Origin: Geothrix sp. PMB-07
GTDB taxonomy: Bacteria; Acidobacteriota; Holophagae; Holophagales; Holophagaceae
Assembly: GCF_030758935.1 (NCBI RefSeq)
Contig: NZ_CP132333.1
Location: forward strand, 2,976,992-3,040,991
DNA: 64,000 nucleotides
Reading direction: 5' to 3'
Part shown: positions 15,042 to 24,510 of the stretch, in pieces
Layout of the letters: the number at the start of each line of letters is the position of its first letter
Position numbering within the stretch: the stretch's first letter is position 1
The notes under the pieces: model-generated
What the model was told of the DNA's origin: nothing
Seen by the model: only the letters and a program-made list of their open reading frames with translations
The model's database searches: none
Translations under genes and position numbers: made by a program

Positions 15042-16868
15042 CTACCGCCCAAGCCCCTGACTGAGCACCGGGTTTTTAAGCCCCCGGATCTCACGCTGAG
15101 AGGCGGGTTCCAGCTCGAGCACGATCACTTCGTTGCGACCCGCCTGCAGGTAGGTGGCAGGGCAGTAGAGGGTGTCCATGGGCCCCAGGTTCCAATGGCG
15201 GCCCAGGTTCCGGCCATTGACGAAGACCTGCCCCTTGCCCCAGCCGCGCAGATCCAGGAAGGTATCACCCACATTGGTCAGGTCGAAGGTGGCCCGGTGG
15301 AAAGCGGGCGCGGTCACTTCACCAGCCTGGAAGCGAAGGCCACTGAGATCTGACAGAGGCAGGCTGTAGCAGTCCCACCCCTTCAGCGCCTTGCCGCCCA
15401 GCGTCACGGCCCCCAGAATGCCCTTGCGCTCCTCCAGCATGGCCTTGTCGAAGTTGATGCGCCCGGTGTTCTCCACCAGGATGTCCAGCGTTTCACCAGC
15501 CTTCACATCCACATCCAGGCAGCTCTGCCGCAGGCGCCTGTCCAGGCTGCCGATGCGCCGAGCGCCCTGCAGCACCACCGCGTAATCGCGGACATCCTTC
15601 ACCTCCAGTACTTCGCGAGAGGTCTCGGACACCGCGTGACGGTAGAGCACATACCCGTAGCTTTGCCCCAGGGCTTCCATCGCCAAAGGCGCTTCGGCGT
15701 GCACCGGTGCCTTGAGCAGCTGGGAAAGCGCCGCACTCTCGGTGAATCGGATGGCGGGTATCTCGATCAGAGGCTGTGGTGCGGGCAGCTCCGGCAGCTT
15801 TTCGCCCTTGGCCAGGAAGGGCTGGATGGCCTCGCGGTAGGCGAAGAATTTGGGCGTGGGTCGGCCTGCCTCGTCCAGCATCACGTCGTAGTCGTAGCTG
15901 GTGGTGTCGGGGGCGTAGCGGCCCGTCCAGTTGGCACCGTTCATGAAGCCGAAATTCGTGCCGCCGTGGAACATGTAGAGGTTGAAGCTGATGCCCCGCT
16001 GCAGCATCCAGGTGACGCCCTCGGCGCCCTCCTTGGGGTCGGTGGTGTGATGGGCCTTGCCGTAGTGGTCGAACCACCCGGCCCAGTATTCACCGCACAT
16101 CTTGGGAATGCCCTTGCGGAACTTGTCCAGCTCCGCGAAGGCTTCGGCGCATTCGGGACCGGCCCCGAAGTTCACCGTGGGCAGCAGGTCCGGGAAGGTG
16201 CCGCCCGCCAGCATGTCCTGGCCAGGGCCGTCACTGGTGTAGAACTGCGCACGGAAGCCCGCGTCCACCATGGCCTGGCGGATGGCCTGCTTGTAGGCCA
16301 TGTCCTTGCCGAAGGAGCCGTACTCGTTTTCCACCTGCACCATGACGATGGGGCCGCCGCGATCCGCCTGGAGCGCGTCCACTTCCTGGCCCACGCGCTT
16401 GAGGTATTTGGCGGCTGCGGCCAGGAAACGGGGATCCGCCGTGCGGACCTTCATGTCCGCCTCCTTCACCAGCCAGCCAGGCAGGCCGCCGAACTCCCAC
16501 TCGGTGCAGATGTACGGCCCGGGCCGGAGGATCACCTTCAGACCCTCCTCCTGCGCCGTGCGCAGGTAGGCTGCCAGGTCGAGGTCGCCGCTGAAATCGA
16601 AGCGGCCCGGCTCGGGCTCGTGCAGGTTCCAGAAGACGTAGGTGCAGAGCGTGTTCAGCCCCATGGCCCGCATCTTCTTCATGCGGTCACGCCAGAAGGC
16701 GCGAGGCACGCGGGGGTAGTGCATCTCCCCGCTGCGCACGATGAAGGGCTTGCCGTCGACCAGGAACCGTTCCCCCTGGATCGCAAAGGGCGCAGCCTTG
16801 GGCGCCTTCGCGGAACCAGGTCCAGCCGCAAGCACCAGGGTGCAGAGAAGGGTGAGAAGGCGTTTCAT
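15042..16868 (-). CDS. Exported GH35 beta-galactosidase
   Basis: A 608-residue glycoside hydrolase of family 35, which removes terminal non-reducing beta-galactose from oligosaccharides and glycoconjugates with retention. A signal peptide (MKRLLTLLCTLVLAAGPGSA) sends it out of the cytoplasm. The TIM-barrel domain carries the family signature around Glu182 (VQVENEYGSFG, acid/base) and Glu260 (CGEYWAGWFDHYG, nucleophile); after about 380 come beta-sandwich domains, ending in the galactose-binding-like segment (GWGKGQVFVNGRNLGRHW). Length fits the shorter bacterial members. It is the last gene of a minus-strand operon with GH20, kinase, nucleotidyltransferase and epimerase genes and would expose beta-linked N-acetylhexosamines. 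Confidence 0.93.
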   Translation of the reverse strand: MKRLLTLLCTLVLAAGPGSAKAPKAAPFAIQGERFLVDGKPFIVRSGEMHYPRVPRAFWRDRMKKMRAMGLNTLCTYVFWNLHEPEPGRFDFSGDLDLAAYLRTAQEEGLKVILRPGPYICTEWEFGGLPGWLVKEADMKVRTADPRFLAAAAKYLKRVGQEVDALQADRGGPIVMVQVENEYGSFGKDMAYKQAIRQAMVDAGFRAQFYTSDGPGQDMLAGGTFPDLLPTVNFGAGPECAEAFAELDKFRKGIPKMCGEYWAGWFDHYGKAHHTTDPKEGAEGVTWMLQRGISFNLYMFHGGTNFGFMNGANWTGRYAPDTTSYDYDVMLDEAGRPTPKFFAYREAIQPFLAKGEKLPELPAPQPLIEIPAIRFTESAALSQLLKAPVHAEAPLAMEALGQSYGYVLYRHAVSETSREVLEVKDVRDYAVVLQGARRIGSLDRRLRQSCLDVDVKAGETLDILVENTGRINFDKAMLEERKGILGAVTLGGKALKGWDCYSLPLSDLSGLRFQAGEVTAPAFHRATFDLTNVGDTFLDLRGWGKGQVFVNGRNLGRHWNLGPMDTLYCPATYLQAGRNEVIVLELEPASQREIRGLKNPVLSQGLGR

Positions 16869-16902
16869 GAATACCTCGGAAAGAAGCCCACAGAAGAATG
16901 GT

Positions 16903-18615
16903 TCAACGGGGAAGCGACTTGGCCCCGTCCAGGGGGCGGTAGTTGACGGTCAGGACATCCAGGCGTTTCAGGTGGGTCTTGAGGCGCCCCTGGAATTCGC
17001 GGAAATCGCGCTTTTCCCGGGGGCTCCAGCCCACTTCCGCCAGGGCTGCCAGGCGGGGCCAGGCCATGTACTCCACCTTGGCCGGCGTGGCGATGAATTC
17101 GGTCCACAGCTGCCCCTGCACACCGAGGATGTGGCTCTGCTGGGCGGCGTTCAGGCCCGTCGGCATGGGGTCGTACCCGTAGGCCTTTTCAAGGGGCGTG
17201 AACCCCCCGATGGCCATGGGCTCGTTCCCTTTGGACTGGTAGTAGTCGAAGTACGTGTGGCTTTCAGGTGCCATCACCACGTCATGCCCCGCCTTGGCGC
17301 CTTCGATGCCCGCATCCTCGCCCAGCCAGCTCATCACGGCGGCGTTTGGCGCCAGGCCTCCTTCCAAAATCTCGGACCAGCCCATGAGCCTTCGGCCCTT
17401 GGAGGCCAGGTAGCTGTCGAATTGCCGAATGAACCAGGCCTGGAGTTTGTGGAGGGCGGGATGCTCAGCGGGCTCACCCTTCTCGTTGCGGTAATTCTGA
17501 AGGTCGGTCAGCGTGGTGGCGGTCGGCACGATGCCTTCCCGCTTCATCCGGGCCAACGCCCGCTCGCTCTTGGCCCATTCGGATTTGGGACACTCATCGC
17601 CTCCGATGTGGATGGTGGCAGAAGGAAAGATCGCCATCACTTCATCAAGCACATCCTTCAAGAACTGGATGTTGGAATCCTCCACCCCATAGGTCGAACG
17701 GAAGACGCCCCAGGCGGTTCCGACCTCCACCTTGTGGTCGGGGAAGTTCCCCAGCTCTGGATAGGCGGCGATGGCCGCGGTGCTATGCCCGGGCATCTCG
17801 ATCTCGGGAACCACCGTGATGAACCGATCCGCCGCGTAGGCGACGATTTCCTTCACATCTTCCTGGGTGTAGAAACCACCGTGCGGCAGGCCGTCGAACA
17901 GCCGCTGGCTGGGGAAATCGGCCCGCGCATAAATGGGCAGGACCGTTTCCTTGCGCCAGGCGCCCACTTCGGTGAGCTTCGGGTATTTCTTGATCTCCAG
18001 ACGCCAGCCCTGGTCCTCGGTGAGGTGCCAGTGGAAGACGTTGAGCTTGTGCAGGGCCATGAGGTCCAGGTGCTTCTTGATGAAATCCTTGGGCAGGAAA
18101 TGGCGGCCCACATCGAGGTGGCTGCCGCGCCAAGAGAACCGGGGCCGGTCCTCGATCACACAGGCGGGAACAGACCAGGACACACCGGCGACCCTGGCCT
18201 GCCGGAACGCGTCACTGCCGAGCAGTTGGCGCAGGGTCTGAATGCCGTAGAAGAGACCTGCTGGTTTGTAGGCGCGGATGTCGATGCGGTCACCGGCCGC
18301 CTCCAGGCGGTAGCCCTCAGCGCCGAGGGCCTCGGCCTTGGGATCCAAGGTCAGCAGGATGGCATCGTGACGGCCTTGTTCTTGAATGGCGAGCGGCAGG
18401 CCAGTGGCGGGCTCCAGGTAGGCCCGGAGCCGCTCCGCCACGGGGCGCGCAGCCCCAGTGGCCACCAGCCGGGTGGCAGGCCCCAGAGCCACGCGTCCGC
18501 CGGAGACCTTCATCTGGGAAGGCAGCGGGATGAGATCCTGGGCCGCCAGGAACGCAGGGGCGAACGTGAGCAAAGCCAGTGGAAGGGCGAAGCGGAGCGG
18601 AATCTTCAGGCACAT
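16903..18615 (-). CDS. Exported GH20 beta-N-acetylhexosaminidase
   Basis: A 570-residue family 20 enzyme that releases beta-linked GlcNAc or GalNAc from non-reducing ends by substrate-assisted catalysis. ATG 18615 is chosen because GAGGAG precedes it by nine bases. It opens a signal peptide (ending APAFLAAQ). The N-terminal GH20b domain runs to about 155, then the TIM barrel starts at RPRFSWRGSHLDVGRHF. The catalytic Asp340-Glu341 pair is in HIGGDECPKSEW, and FHWHLTEDQGWRLEIKKYP and PEIEMPGHS are typical. The stop is 34 bases before the GH35 start. Together they would strip Gal and HexNAc in turn from complex glycans. Confidence 0.93.
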   Translation of the reverse strand: MCLKIPLRFALPLALLTFAPAFLAAQDLIPLPSQMKVSGGRVALGPATRLVATGAARPVAERLRAYLEPATGLPLAIQEQGRHDAILLTLDPKAEALGAEGYRLEAAGDRIDIRAYKPAGLFYGIQTLRQLLGSDAFRQARVAGVSWSVPACVIEDRPRFSWRGSHLDVGRHFLPKDFIKKHLDLMALHKLNVFHWHLTEDQGWRLEIKKYPKLTEVGAWRKETVLPIYARADFPSQRLFDGLPHGGFYTQEDVKEIVAYAADRFITVVPEIEMPGHSTAAIAAYPELGNFPDHKVEVGTAWGVFRSTYGVEDSNIQFLKDVLDEVMAIFPSATIHIGGDECPKSEWAKSERALARMKREGIVPTATTLTDLQNYRNEKGEPAEHPALHKLQAWFIRQFDSYLASKGRRLMGWSEILEGGLAPNAAVMSWLGEDAGIEGAKAGHDVVMAPESHTYFDYYQSKGNEPMAIGGFTPLEKAYGYDPMPTGLNAAQQSHILGVQGQLWTEFIATPAKVEYMAWPRLAALAEVGWSPREKRDFREFQGRLKTHLKRLDVLTVNYRPLDGAKSLPR

Positions 18616-18652
18616 CTTGGTCGACTCCTCGAAAAGGGTGAGCACTGCAGTG

Positions 18653-21175
18653 TCAGTCGTCGTCTTCGGTCGCCGACTGGGTATCCAATTTCAGGCCCAG
18701 GCGTTTCAGCCCCTTCCCATGGCCTCCAGCGAGGTGGGCCGGGTAGGGCGCGGCGCCCTTCTCCGCCATCCAAAGCACGCGATTCAGGGCGTTGTCGTCG
18801 ATGCGGTCAGGTCGGCTGAAATCCATGGAGATGGCCGGCCCGCTGGGATTCTTTTCTTCCAGCGGAACCCGATTGGGAAGGGCCTGGAAGGGGCGGAAAT
18901 CCGGCTTGGCGGTGAAACAGGCCTGCATGGCTGGAGCGGCCCCATCCAACTGGTTCATGGGCGGCAGGCCCAGCATGAGCTCCATCGTGTGGAGGACGGA
19001 GGTCTGGTTGTAGAAGCGCGATACCACCTTGCCCCGCTTGGTGTAGGGACTGATCACCAGGCATAGGGAGCGGTGGCCGTCCACGTGATCGAAGCCATCC
19101 TGGGGGTCATCCTCGTTCACGAAGATGCAGGTGTCCTTCCAGAAGCGGCTCTTGGAAATGGCCTCGACCAGGCGGCCCAAAGCCAGATCGTTGTCGGCCA
19201 AGTGGGCGCGGGGAGTGGGTGCCCCGGGCGCAGTACCGCGGGTGTGATCCTGGGGCAGATAGACAAAGATGAGGTTCGGCCACTGGCCGCTGGCCTCGGC
19301 CTCGCGGAATTCCTTCAGGAAGGCATCCACCCGCACCTGATCGGGAATCCGCATTTCCCACCCGGGGAACGTGGGCGATGTGTAGGGACGAAGGGCCTCG
19401 AGGGAGATGCTCTGCTGGAAAGTCGCCCCTGCCCCGCTCTGCCGGAAATCATCCCAGGTGACCTTCGGGGAAGCCGTGGGGAAATCGAATTCTCCGTAGT
19501 TACGGAAGCTGAGGCCCCGCAGAAGCGCCTGGTCCCACAGAAAGGGCGTGGGCGCGAAGGCCAGGGGATCGGTGCCGAAATCGTAGCTGCGCGCCCACTC
19601 CCCGAAGGCCTTCTCCTGGTAGTCGCTGGTGATGCCCTGGGTGGCCCACTGGTGGCCATCTGCGGAGACGATGCCGTTGCAGTAGTAGTTGTCCAGCAGC
19701 ACAAACCCCTCGGCCAGGGCATGGTGGTTGGGCGTGATGTCCCGGCCGTAGATGCAAAGATCGGGATCGCCGTTGGCCTGCTTCAAATCTCCGAACACCT
19801 GGTCATAGGTGCGGTTCTCCTTCAGCACGTAGACCACATGCTTGAACACCGAGGGCTCACCCACCCGCGCAGGCACCGGCCGGGGCTTCAGGCCCCGCCG
19901 CCCCCGCTCCAGGCTGCGCAGGGCCTGGGGTTCCAGGCTGAGGGCAGCAGCATCCGCCGAATATGCCTTCAATTCGGCCGGGGTGGGCAGGGCCACCTTC
20001 TGAAGGCTGCCGCGCTGCAATCCCACGGCCCACTTGCGGTGGCCGGGTTCACCTTGCCGGGAACCATCCCCCTTGGCATTGGCAATGAAGAGGGCCTTGC
20101 CATCGGTGGCCACCGCCGCCGGGAACCAGCCTGTGGGGATGAATCCGGCCACCATCGCCGCCTTGGCCAGCTCCACCACGGCCACGGCGTTGTTGCCGCC
20201 ATTGGCAACCAGGAGTTTCTGACCATCCGGCGTCAGAGCCATGGCATTGGGCAGACTGCCGAACGGCAAGGCCGGGTCGGGGCGGAGAGAGACGGTTTCC
20301 CGCACCTTGACATCCGCCATGCCCAGAATGGACACGCTGTCTGAATTGGCATTGGCCACGAAGATGCGGCCCCGCGCCTCATCCAGGAGGATCTGCGCAG
20401 GATGCAGGCCCACCTCGACTTCAGCCACCACCTTGCCCGCGGCGACGTCCACCTGGCTCACGGTGCCGCTGGCGGGAAGGCCGCCGCCATCCACCAGCAC
20501 CGGCGTTCCGGAGGAGGCCATGCTCCGCTCTCCGGCTCGTGGCAACCGGCCTCCCCAGTTGGAGACGTAGGCCCTGGCTCCATCTGCGCTCAGGGCCACG
20601 GCGTAGGGCGCCACGCCCACGGAGATCTGCGATTGCAGGCGACCCTCGACCAGATCCACCACCGCCAGCGCGTTGGCGCGTGAAAGGGCGACATAGGCCA
20701 TGCGTCCATCGGCGCTCAGGGCCAATCCGCAGGGATAGGCGGATCCCTTGTCCTTGGAAGGCAAGCCGATGCGGCGGCCCCAAGACCAGACCTGGCCCCT
20801 GAGCCGAAGCTCGGCCAGGAAGCCGTTGCCGGTGCTGACCCAGGCGCTGCGGCCATCGGGCGCCAGGGCCAAGCCATGCATGGAGGCACTGTCCTTGGGC
20901 GCGTAGGGCAGGCTTTGACGCAGGGTCCAGGCTCCCGGATCCAGCACCAGAACACCTTCATCGGTCTTTGCCAGCAGGGTCGATCCATCCTGCGCCAGCG
21001 CCAGATCCAGTGGACGCCCCGGGAAAGCCAGCACCTTCCCCGCTGGGCGCACCCGCTGACCGGTGGCCACCAGCGTGGCTCCCTCCGAAGCCGTTCCCAC
21101 CCGGTCCTGCCCCTGGGCGCTCAGTGTCAGAGCCAACACGGCCATGAAGGGAAGGAATGGGCGGAAGCGGGTCAT
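18653..21175 (-). CDS. Exported YVTN beta-propeller / alkaline-phosphatase-like phosphoesterase
   Basis: An 840-residue two-domain protein. ATG 21175 has GAGGA upstream and opens a signal peptide (ending TLSAQGQ). Residues about 30-390 are a beta-propeller of YncE/YVTN type repeats (ALSADGRMAYVALSRANALA, IFVANANSDSVSIL, LLVANGGNNAVAVVEL). Residues about 430-800 are a PF04185-like phosphoesterase of the alkaline phosphatase fold: HVVYVLKENRTYDQVFGDL, then NDLALGRLVEAI and FVNEDDPQDGFDHVDGH. Members with this architecture are often annotated as bifunctional YncE/alkaline phosphatase family proteins, and their substrates are mostly unknown. Its place between the glycosidases and the sugar kinase suggests that it removes phosphate or a phosphodiester from the glycan or its carrier, which is inference. 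Confidence 0.85.
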   Translation of the reverse strand: MTRFRPFLPFMAVLALTLSAQGQDRVGTASEGATLVATGQRVRPAGKVLAFPGRPLDLALAQDGSTLLAKTDEGVLVLDPGAWTLRQSLPYAPKDSASMHGLALAPDGRSAWVSTGNGFLAELRLRGQVWSWGRRIGLPSKDKGSAYPCGLALSADGRMAYVALSRANALAVVDLVEGRLQSQISVGVAPYAVALSADGARAYVSNWGGRLPRAGERSMASSGTPVLVDGGGLPASGTVSQVDVAAGKVVAEVEVGLHPAQILLDEARGRIFVANANSDSVSILGMADVKVRETVSLRPDPALPFGSLPNAMALTPDGQKLLVANGGNNAVAVVELAKAAMVAGFIPTGWFPAAVATDGKALFIANAKGDGSRQGEPGHRKWAVGLQRGSLQKVALPTPAELKAYSADAAALSLEPQALRSLERGRRGLKPRPVPARVGEPSVFKHVVYVLKENRTYDQVFGDLKQANGDPDLCIYGRDITPNHHALAEGFVLLDNYYCNGIVSADGHQWATQGITSDYQEKAFGEWARSYDFGTDPLAFAPTPFLWDQALLRGLSFRNYGEFDFPTASPKVTWDDFRQSGAGATFQQSISLEALRPYTSPTFPGWEMRIPDQVRVDAFLKEFREAEASGQWPNLIFVYLPQDHTRGTAPGAPTPRAHLADNDLALGRLVEAISKSRFWKDTCIFVNEDDPQDGFDHVDGHRSLCLVISPYTKRGKVVSRFYNQTSVLHTMELMLGLPPMNQLDGAAPAMQACFTAKPDFRPFQALPNRVPLEEKNPSGPAISMDFSRPDRIDDNALNRVLWMAEKGAAPYPAHLAGGHGKGLKRLGLKLDTQSATEDDD

Positions 21176-21237
21176 CGTCGTCCTCAAAAGGGGCAGCCAG
21201 GCATCAGCCATGATCTGGCGATGGGGAAAGCCGCAGG

Positions 21238-22353
21238 TTAGACGAGATTCCGGATGCGATCCATGAAGGTGTTCTCCTGCTGTTCCAGACTGCGGACCAG
21301 GGCGAACTGATTGCGGGCACGATCCAGGTTCTGGCCGGGCCGATGCGTGCGGAAATAGGTGTCACCCAGCAGGAAATCCGTGAGGAAGCGGATGCCACAC
21401 TCGTAAGTGAGCAGTTCGCCCGCCACCACCAGGTTCTCCCGCTCCACGGGCAGCAGTGCGCCTTCTGTGCCCTGCAAGTAGCCACAGGCCAGCGCCTCGA
21501 ACATGTCGCCCCGGGCCACCATCTTGCGCGTGTCGGCATCATCCTCTGCCAAGGGATTGCAGGCCGTGCGCACCATGTCGCCGAAATCACAGAGGGAGAG
21601 GCCCGGCATCACCGTATCCAAGTCGATGACGCAAACGCCCGTGCCTGTGGCGTCATCCAGCATCACGTTGTTCAACTTGGTGTCATTGTGCGTGATGCGG
21701 GTGGGAATGGCCCCCTGCGTCTGGAGATCCACCAGGCGGTGCGCAAGCGGCTCACGCTCCAGAGCGAACAGGATGTCCACCTCGCAATCCTTGGCCCGGC
21801 CCAGGGGATCCTGGGCCACGGCAGCCTTCAGCGCCTCCAGGCGCCGGGGCGTGTGGTGGAAGTCAGGAATGGTCTCCTGCAGTTCGGGCCCCTGGTAGTC
21901 CGCCAGCAGGCTCTGGAAGGCGCCGAAGGCCTTGGCCGCTTCAAAAGCCTGCTCGGTGCGCTCCACCACATCGTAGGTGCGCGCCCCCTCGATGAAGAGG
22001 TAGCAGCGCCAGAAGCCCAGGTCGGGATCATCCAGAAAGAAGGCTCCGGTCTCCCGCACCGGCAGCAGCGTCAGCACCCGGCGGGTGAAGGGCAGACCCC
22101 GCGCTTCCAGCTTGGCGCGGATATGCCCAGTCACTTCCTGGATGTTGTTCATGAGCCCGCGGGGCGTCTTGAAGACGTTGGTGTTCAGGCGCTGGAGAAG
22201 GTAGCGCACAGGTTCGCCGGCCTGGTCGCAGGTCACGGCATAGGTGTGGTTGATGTGGCCGGTGCCGTAGGGCTCAGCCGAAAGCACGTCGCCCAGCAAC
22301 TGGAAGCGGCGCGCGACTTCAACGGGGAGGTTCCGGTCAGCGGTCATGGTCAT
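21238..22353 (-). CDS. nahK: N-acetylhexosamine 1-kinase-like phosphotransferase (NahK/LnpB type)
   Basis: A 371-residue cytoplasmic kinase of the aminoglycoside-phosphotransferase fold. The catalytic loop is THNDTKLNNVMLDD and the Mg-binding site CVIDLDTVMPGLSLCDFGD. The N-terminal GTGHINHTYAV and YLLQRLNTNVFKTP motifs match the NahK group that phosphorylates GlcNAc and GalNAc at C1 with ATP in the lacto-N-biose/galacto-N-biose pathway. The start lies within the end of the nucleotidyltransferase gene (ATG 22353 or 22347), so the two are coupled. The context, with nucleotidyltransferase and epimerase immediately upstream, strongly supports the HexNAc-1-phosphate role. A broader sugar 1-kinase is the alternative. 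Confidence 0.82.
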   Translation of the reverse strand: MTMTADRNLPVEVARRFQLLGDVLSAEPYGTGHINHTYAVTCDQAGEPVRYLLQRLNTNVFKTPRGLMNNIQEVTGHIRAKLEARGLPFTRRVLTLLPVRETGAFFLDDPDLGFWRCYLFIEGARTYDVVERTEQAFEAAKAFGAFQSLLADYQGPELQETIPDFHHTPRRLEALKAAVAQDPLGRAKDCEVDILFALEREPLAHRLVDLQTQGAIPTRITHNDTKLNNVMLDDATGTGVCVIDLDTVMPGLSLCDFGDMVRTACNPLAEDDADTRKMVARGDMFEALACGYLQGTEGALLPVERENLVVAGELLTYECGIRFLTDFLLGDTYFRTHRPGQNLDRARNQFALVRSLEQQENTFMDRIRNLV

Positions 22354-23278
22354 TCCACAGGCTGGCGGGATAGGCACCCGCATCGATGAGGGCCCGGATC
22401 CGCTGCTGGACCAGCGCCTTGTCTTCCTTGTAGGTGACGCCGAACCAGGGATCCGGCGTGTTCAGAACCGTTACCTGAGCCTGCCCTTCCTGGATCATTT
22501 GATCCACCACGGAGGGCAGGAAATACTCCGCCTTGGGATGCCCACCCCAGGTTTCCAGGAAAGCCCTGAAGCGGCGCCCCAATTCCGGGAAGAAGGCGGG
22601 CCGGAACCCCCAGAAGTTCATGGAGACGGGCTCCTGGCCGCTGAAGTGGAGCAGGCCCCCATCAGGTCCCTCTTCCACCGCGCCGGGCCCCTCAGGGTTC
22701 CGGCGAAGGCCCGCGTGTTCCACCACCCGGGAGAGCTGCCCGCTGGGAGTGACTTCACAGAGGCCACGCGCCACAGAACCATTCTCGGAAAGGGTGTTCT
22801 CGAGGCGGAACGCCACCATGGCGAAGGCGCAGGCTTCCTCAGGCACAGGCTGGGACAGCCACTGAACGAGACTGCGGAAGGCTTCCGCGCCGTAAAAATC
22901 GTCGGCGTTGATCACCAGGAAGGGTGACTTCACCTCATGCCGGGCCGCCAGCACCGCATGGCCGGTGCCCCATGGCTTGGACCGCCCCTCGGGCACCGCG
23001 TGGCCTTCAGGCAGATCCTCCATCTCCTGAAAGGCGTAGGCCACCTCCATCCACCGCTCGTAGCGCTGGCCCACCTGGGCGCGGAAAGCGGCCTCGATAT
23101 CCTTGCGGATGACGAAGACCACCCGCTTCACGCCCGCGCGGCGGGCATCGTACAGCGCGTAGTCCATGACCGTTTCGCCATCGGGGCCCACAGGCTCCAG
23201 CTGCTTCAAACCGCCGAAGCGGCTGCCCATGCCCGCGGCCATCACCACCAGTTCCGGCACCACCCGTTCGGGGCTCAT
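22337..23278 (-). CDS. Sugar-1-phosphate nucleotidyltransferase (proposed UTP:HexNAc-1-P)
   Basis: A 313-residue enzyme of the GlmU/RmlA nucleotidyltransferase fold. The nucleotide-binding signature is VVMAAGMGSRFGGLKQLEP and the metal Asp pair appears in FLVINADDFYG; SKPWGTGHAVLAA is the base-recognition loop. It would join HexNAc-1-phosphate and UTP to give UDP-HexNAc and pyrophosphate. It overlaps the epimerase stop by four bases (ATGA) and the kinase start by 9-17 bases, so the three are a coupled cassette. In bifidobacteria the equivalent step uses a GalT-type uridylyltransferase; here a different family occupies the slot. Nucleotide and sugar specificity cannot be read from sequence. 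Confidence 0.82.
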   Translation of the reverse strand: MSPERVVPELVVMAAGMGSRFGGLKQLEPVGPDGETVMDYALYDARRAGVKRVVFVIRKDIEAAFRAQVGQRYERWMEVAYAFQEMEDLPEGHAVPEGRSKPWGTGHAVLAARHEVKSPFLVINADDFYGAEAFRSLVQWLSQPVPEEACAFAMVAFRLENTLSENGSVARGLCEVTPSGQLSRVVEHAGLRRNPEGPGAVEEGPDGGLLHFSGQEPVSMNFWGFRPAFFPELGRRFRAFLETWGGHPKAEYFLPSVVDQMIQEGQAQVTVLNTPDPWFGVTYKEDKALVQQRIRALIDAGAYPASLWNDHDR

Positions 23279-24204
23279 CGGACCTCCCGGTTCTGCTCGA
23301 ACCAGCGGTAGGTATCCCCCATGCCCACAGAGAGTGGCGTCGCCGACTTCCAGCCCAGTTCCCGCTCGGCCTTGGAAGCGTCCAGCACTGAACGCCGCTG
23401 CTCACCCTGAATTGCGGGAGCGTGCTGGATGTCGGCGAAATCAACGCCCGCATGGATGCAGAGCGAACGGGCCACATCCAGGATGGAGGTTTCCCGTCCC
23501 GTGGAGAGGTTGTAGACACCTGTGGCCCGCTGCGCCAACACCTTGGAGGCAGCGTCCGCCAGATCGGGCGCATAGACGAAATCCCGCGTCTGCAGGCCAT
23601 CGCCGTTCACCAAGGGGGCATGGCCGTCACGCAGCCGTTTGCAGAACACGGCAATGACGCCCGCCTCGCCCTTGGCGCCCTGGCGTGGACCGTAGACGTT
23701 GGAGAAGCGAAGGCTGCAGCTGGCCAGGCCCCGCTGCACCGCGTAGGCGTGAAGATACTTGTCCACAGCCAGCTTGGCCACGCCGTAGGGGTTGATGGGC
23801 ACCTCGGGATGGGCCTCGGATTGGGGGCCCGCGGCCTCGCCGTAGATGGCTCCGCCGCTGCTGGCGAAGACAAAATGCTTCAGGCCGTTGGCCAGGCCCG
23901 CCTCGACGAGCCGCAAGGTGGCCAGGATGTTTTCCTCCGCATCGAAGATCGGATCCTTGCAGCTGATGCGCACATCGATCTGGGCGGCGAAGTGGAGAAT
24001 GGCTTCGGGCCGGAACTTCGCCATGGCGCTTTCCAGCCGCGCATCCCGGGTGTCCATCTCGATGAACTCCGCACGGGCATCCACCTGGCTCCGCGAACCG
24101 CTCCTGAGGTTATCCAGGACGGCCACTTCGTGCCCATCCCGCAGACACCGATCCGCCGCGTGGCTACCAATGAAACCGGCCCCGCCGGTGACCAGGACTC
24201 GCAT
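23275..24204 (-). CDS. UDP-hexose / UDP-N-acetylhexosamine 4-epimerase (SDR)
   Basis: A 309-residue extended short-chain dehydrogenase of the GalE type. It shows NAD binding ([18 protein letters not shown]), [11 protein letters not shown] with the active-site Ser/Thr region, the catalytic YGVAK, and [20 protein letters not shown]. It would interconvert UDP-GalNAc and UDP-GlcNAc (and perhaps UDP-Gal/UDP-Glc). ATG 24204 is selected over 24258 because it directly precedes the Rossmann motif and has GGAGGAG upstream. It is the first gene of the minus-strand glycan operon and is divergent from the outer-membrane genes, so both share the 306-bp regulatory gap. Confidence 0.86.
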   Translation of the reverse strand: MRVLVTGGAGFIGSHAADRCLRDGHEVAVLDNLRSGSRSQVDARAEFIEMDTRDARLESAMAKFRPEAILHFAAQIDVRISCKDPIFDAEENILATLRLVEAGLANGLKHFVFASSGGAIYGEAAGPQSEAHPEVPINPYGVAKLAVDKYLHAYAVQRGLASCSLRFSNVYGPRQGAKGEAGVIAVFCKRLRDGHAPLVNGDGLQTRDFVYAPDLADAASKVLAQRATGVYNLSTGRETSILDVARSLCIHAGVDFADIQHAPAIQGEQRRSVLDASKAERELGWKSATPLSVGMGDTYRWFEQNREVR

Positions 24205-24316
24205 TACTCCTCCCATAAGGCTTGCGCCCGGGACATCCAGATGAGTCTGTCGAGGCAATCCACATCCGGAATCAAGATAAACGATGGAAAAACCGCCAGT
24301 CGTTGCACTTATCTCA

Positions 24317-24348
24317 TGAAAATATAACGAGTACTCGATTTATTTTCA
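24317..24348. promoter_or_regulatory. AT-rich 32-bp dyad in the divergent glycan promoter
   Basis: A perfect 10-bp palindrome CGAGTACTCG (24328-24337) is flanked at three bases by complementary arms TGAAAATA (24317-24324) and TATTTTCA (24341-24348). It is the most AT-rich structure in the locus and lies between the two divergent operons, upstream of the plus-strand promoter at 24368. Nested symmetry of this size suggests a dimer or tetramer of a repressor, the ROK protein encoded at 31656 being the obvious candidate. Confidence 0.7.
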
Positions 24349-24367
24349 CGAAGCCGTAACATTCTGC

Positions 24368-24396
24368 TTGACGAGGTGTCACAGCCTCCATACGCT
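24368..24396 (+). promoter_or_regulatory. Candidate sigma-70 promoter of the outer-membrane/TonB operon
   Basis: TTGACG at 24368-24373 and TACGCT at 24391-24396 with a 17-base spacer. The first gene starts about 110 bases downstream. The rest of 24205-24510 holds the dyad above and no gene. Confidence 0.5.
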
Positions 24397-24510
24397 ACGG
24401 AAAATTCTTTGGTCATGCAATTGTTTTGTTCACTCAAAAAATTACGCAACACTGCTCCACGGAAGTTCTTCCCGAGTTCACCCCCAAACCCACCCAACGG
24501 AGGACGATCC

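Noticed and set aside
16741-18819. A 692-residue open frame antisense to the GH20 gene
   Set aside because: No domain, no ribosome binding site and low-complexity composition; the GH20 gene on the other strand has intact catalytic motifs.
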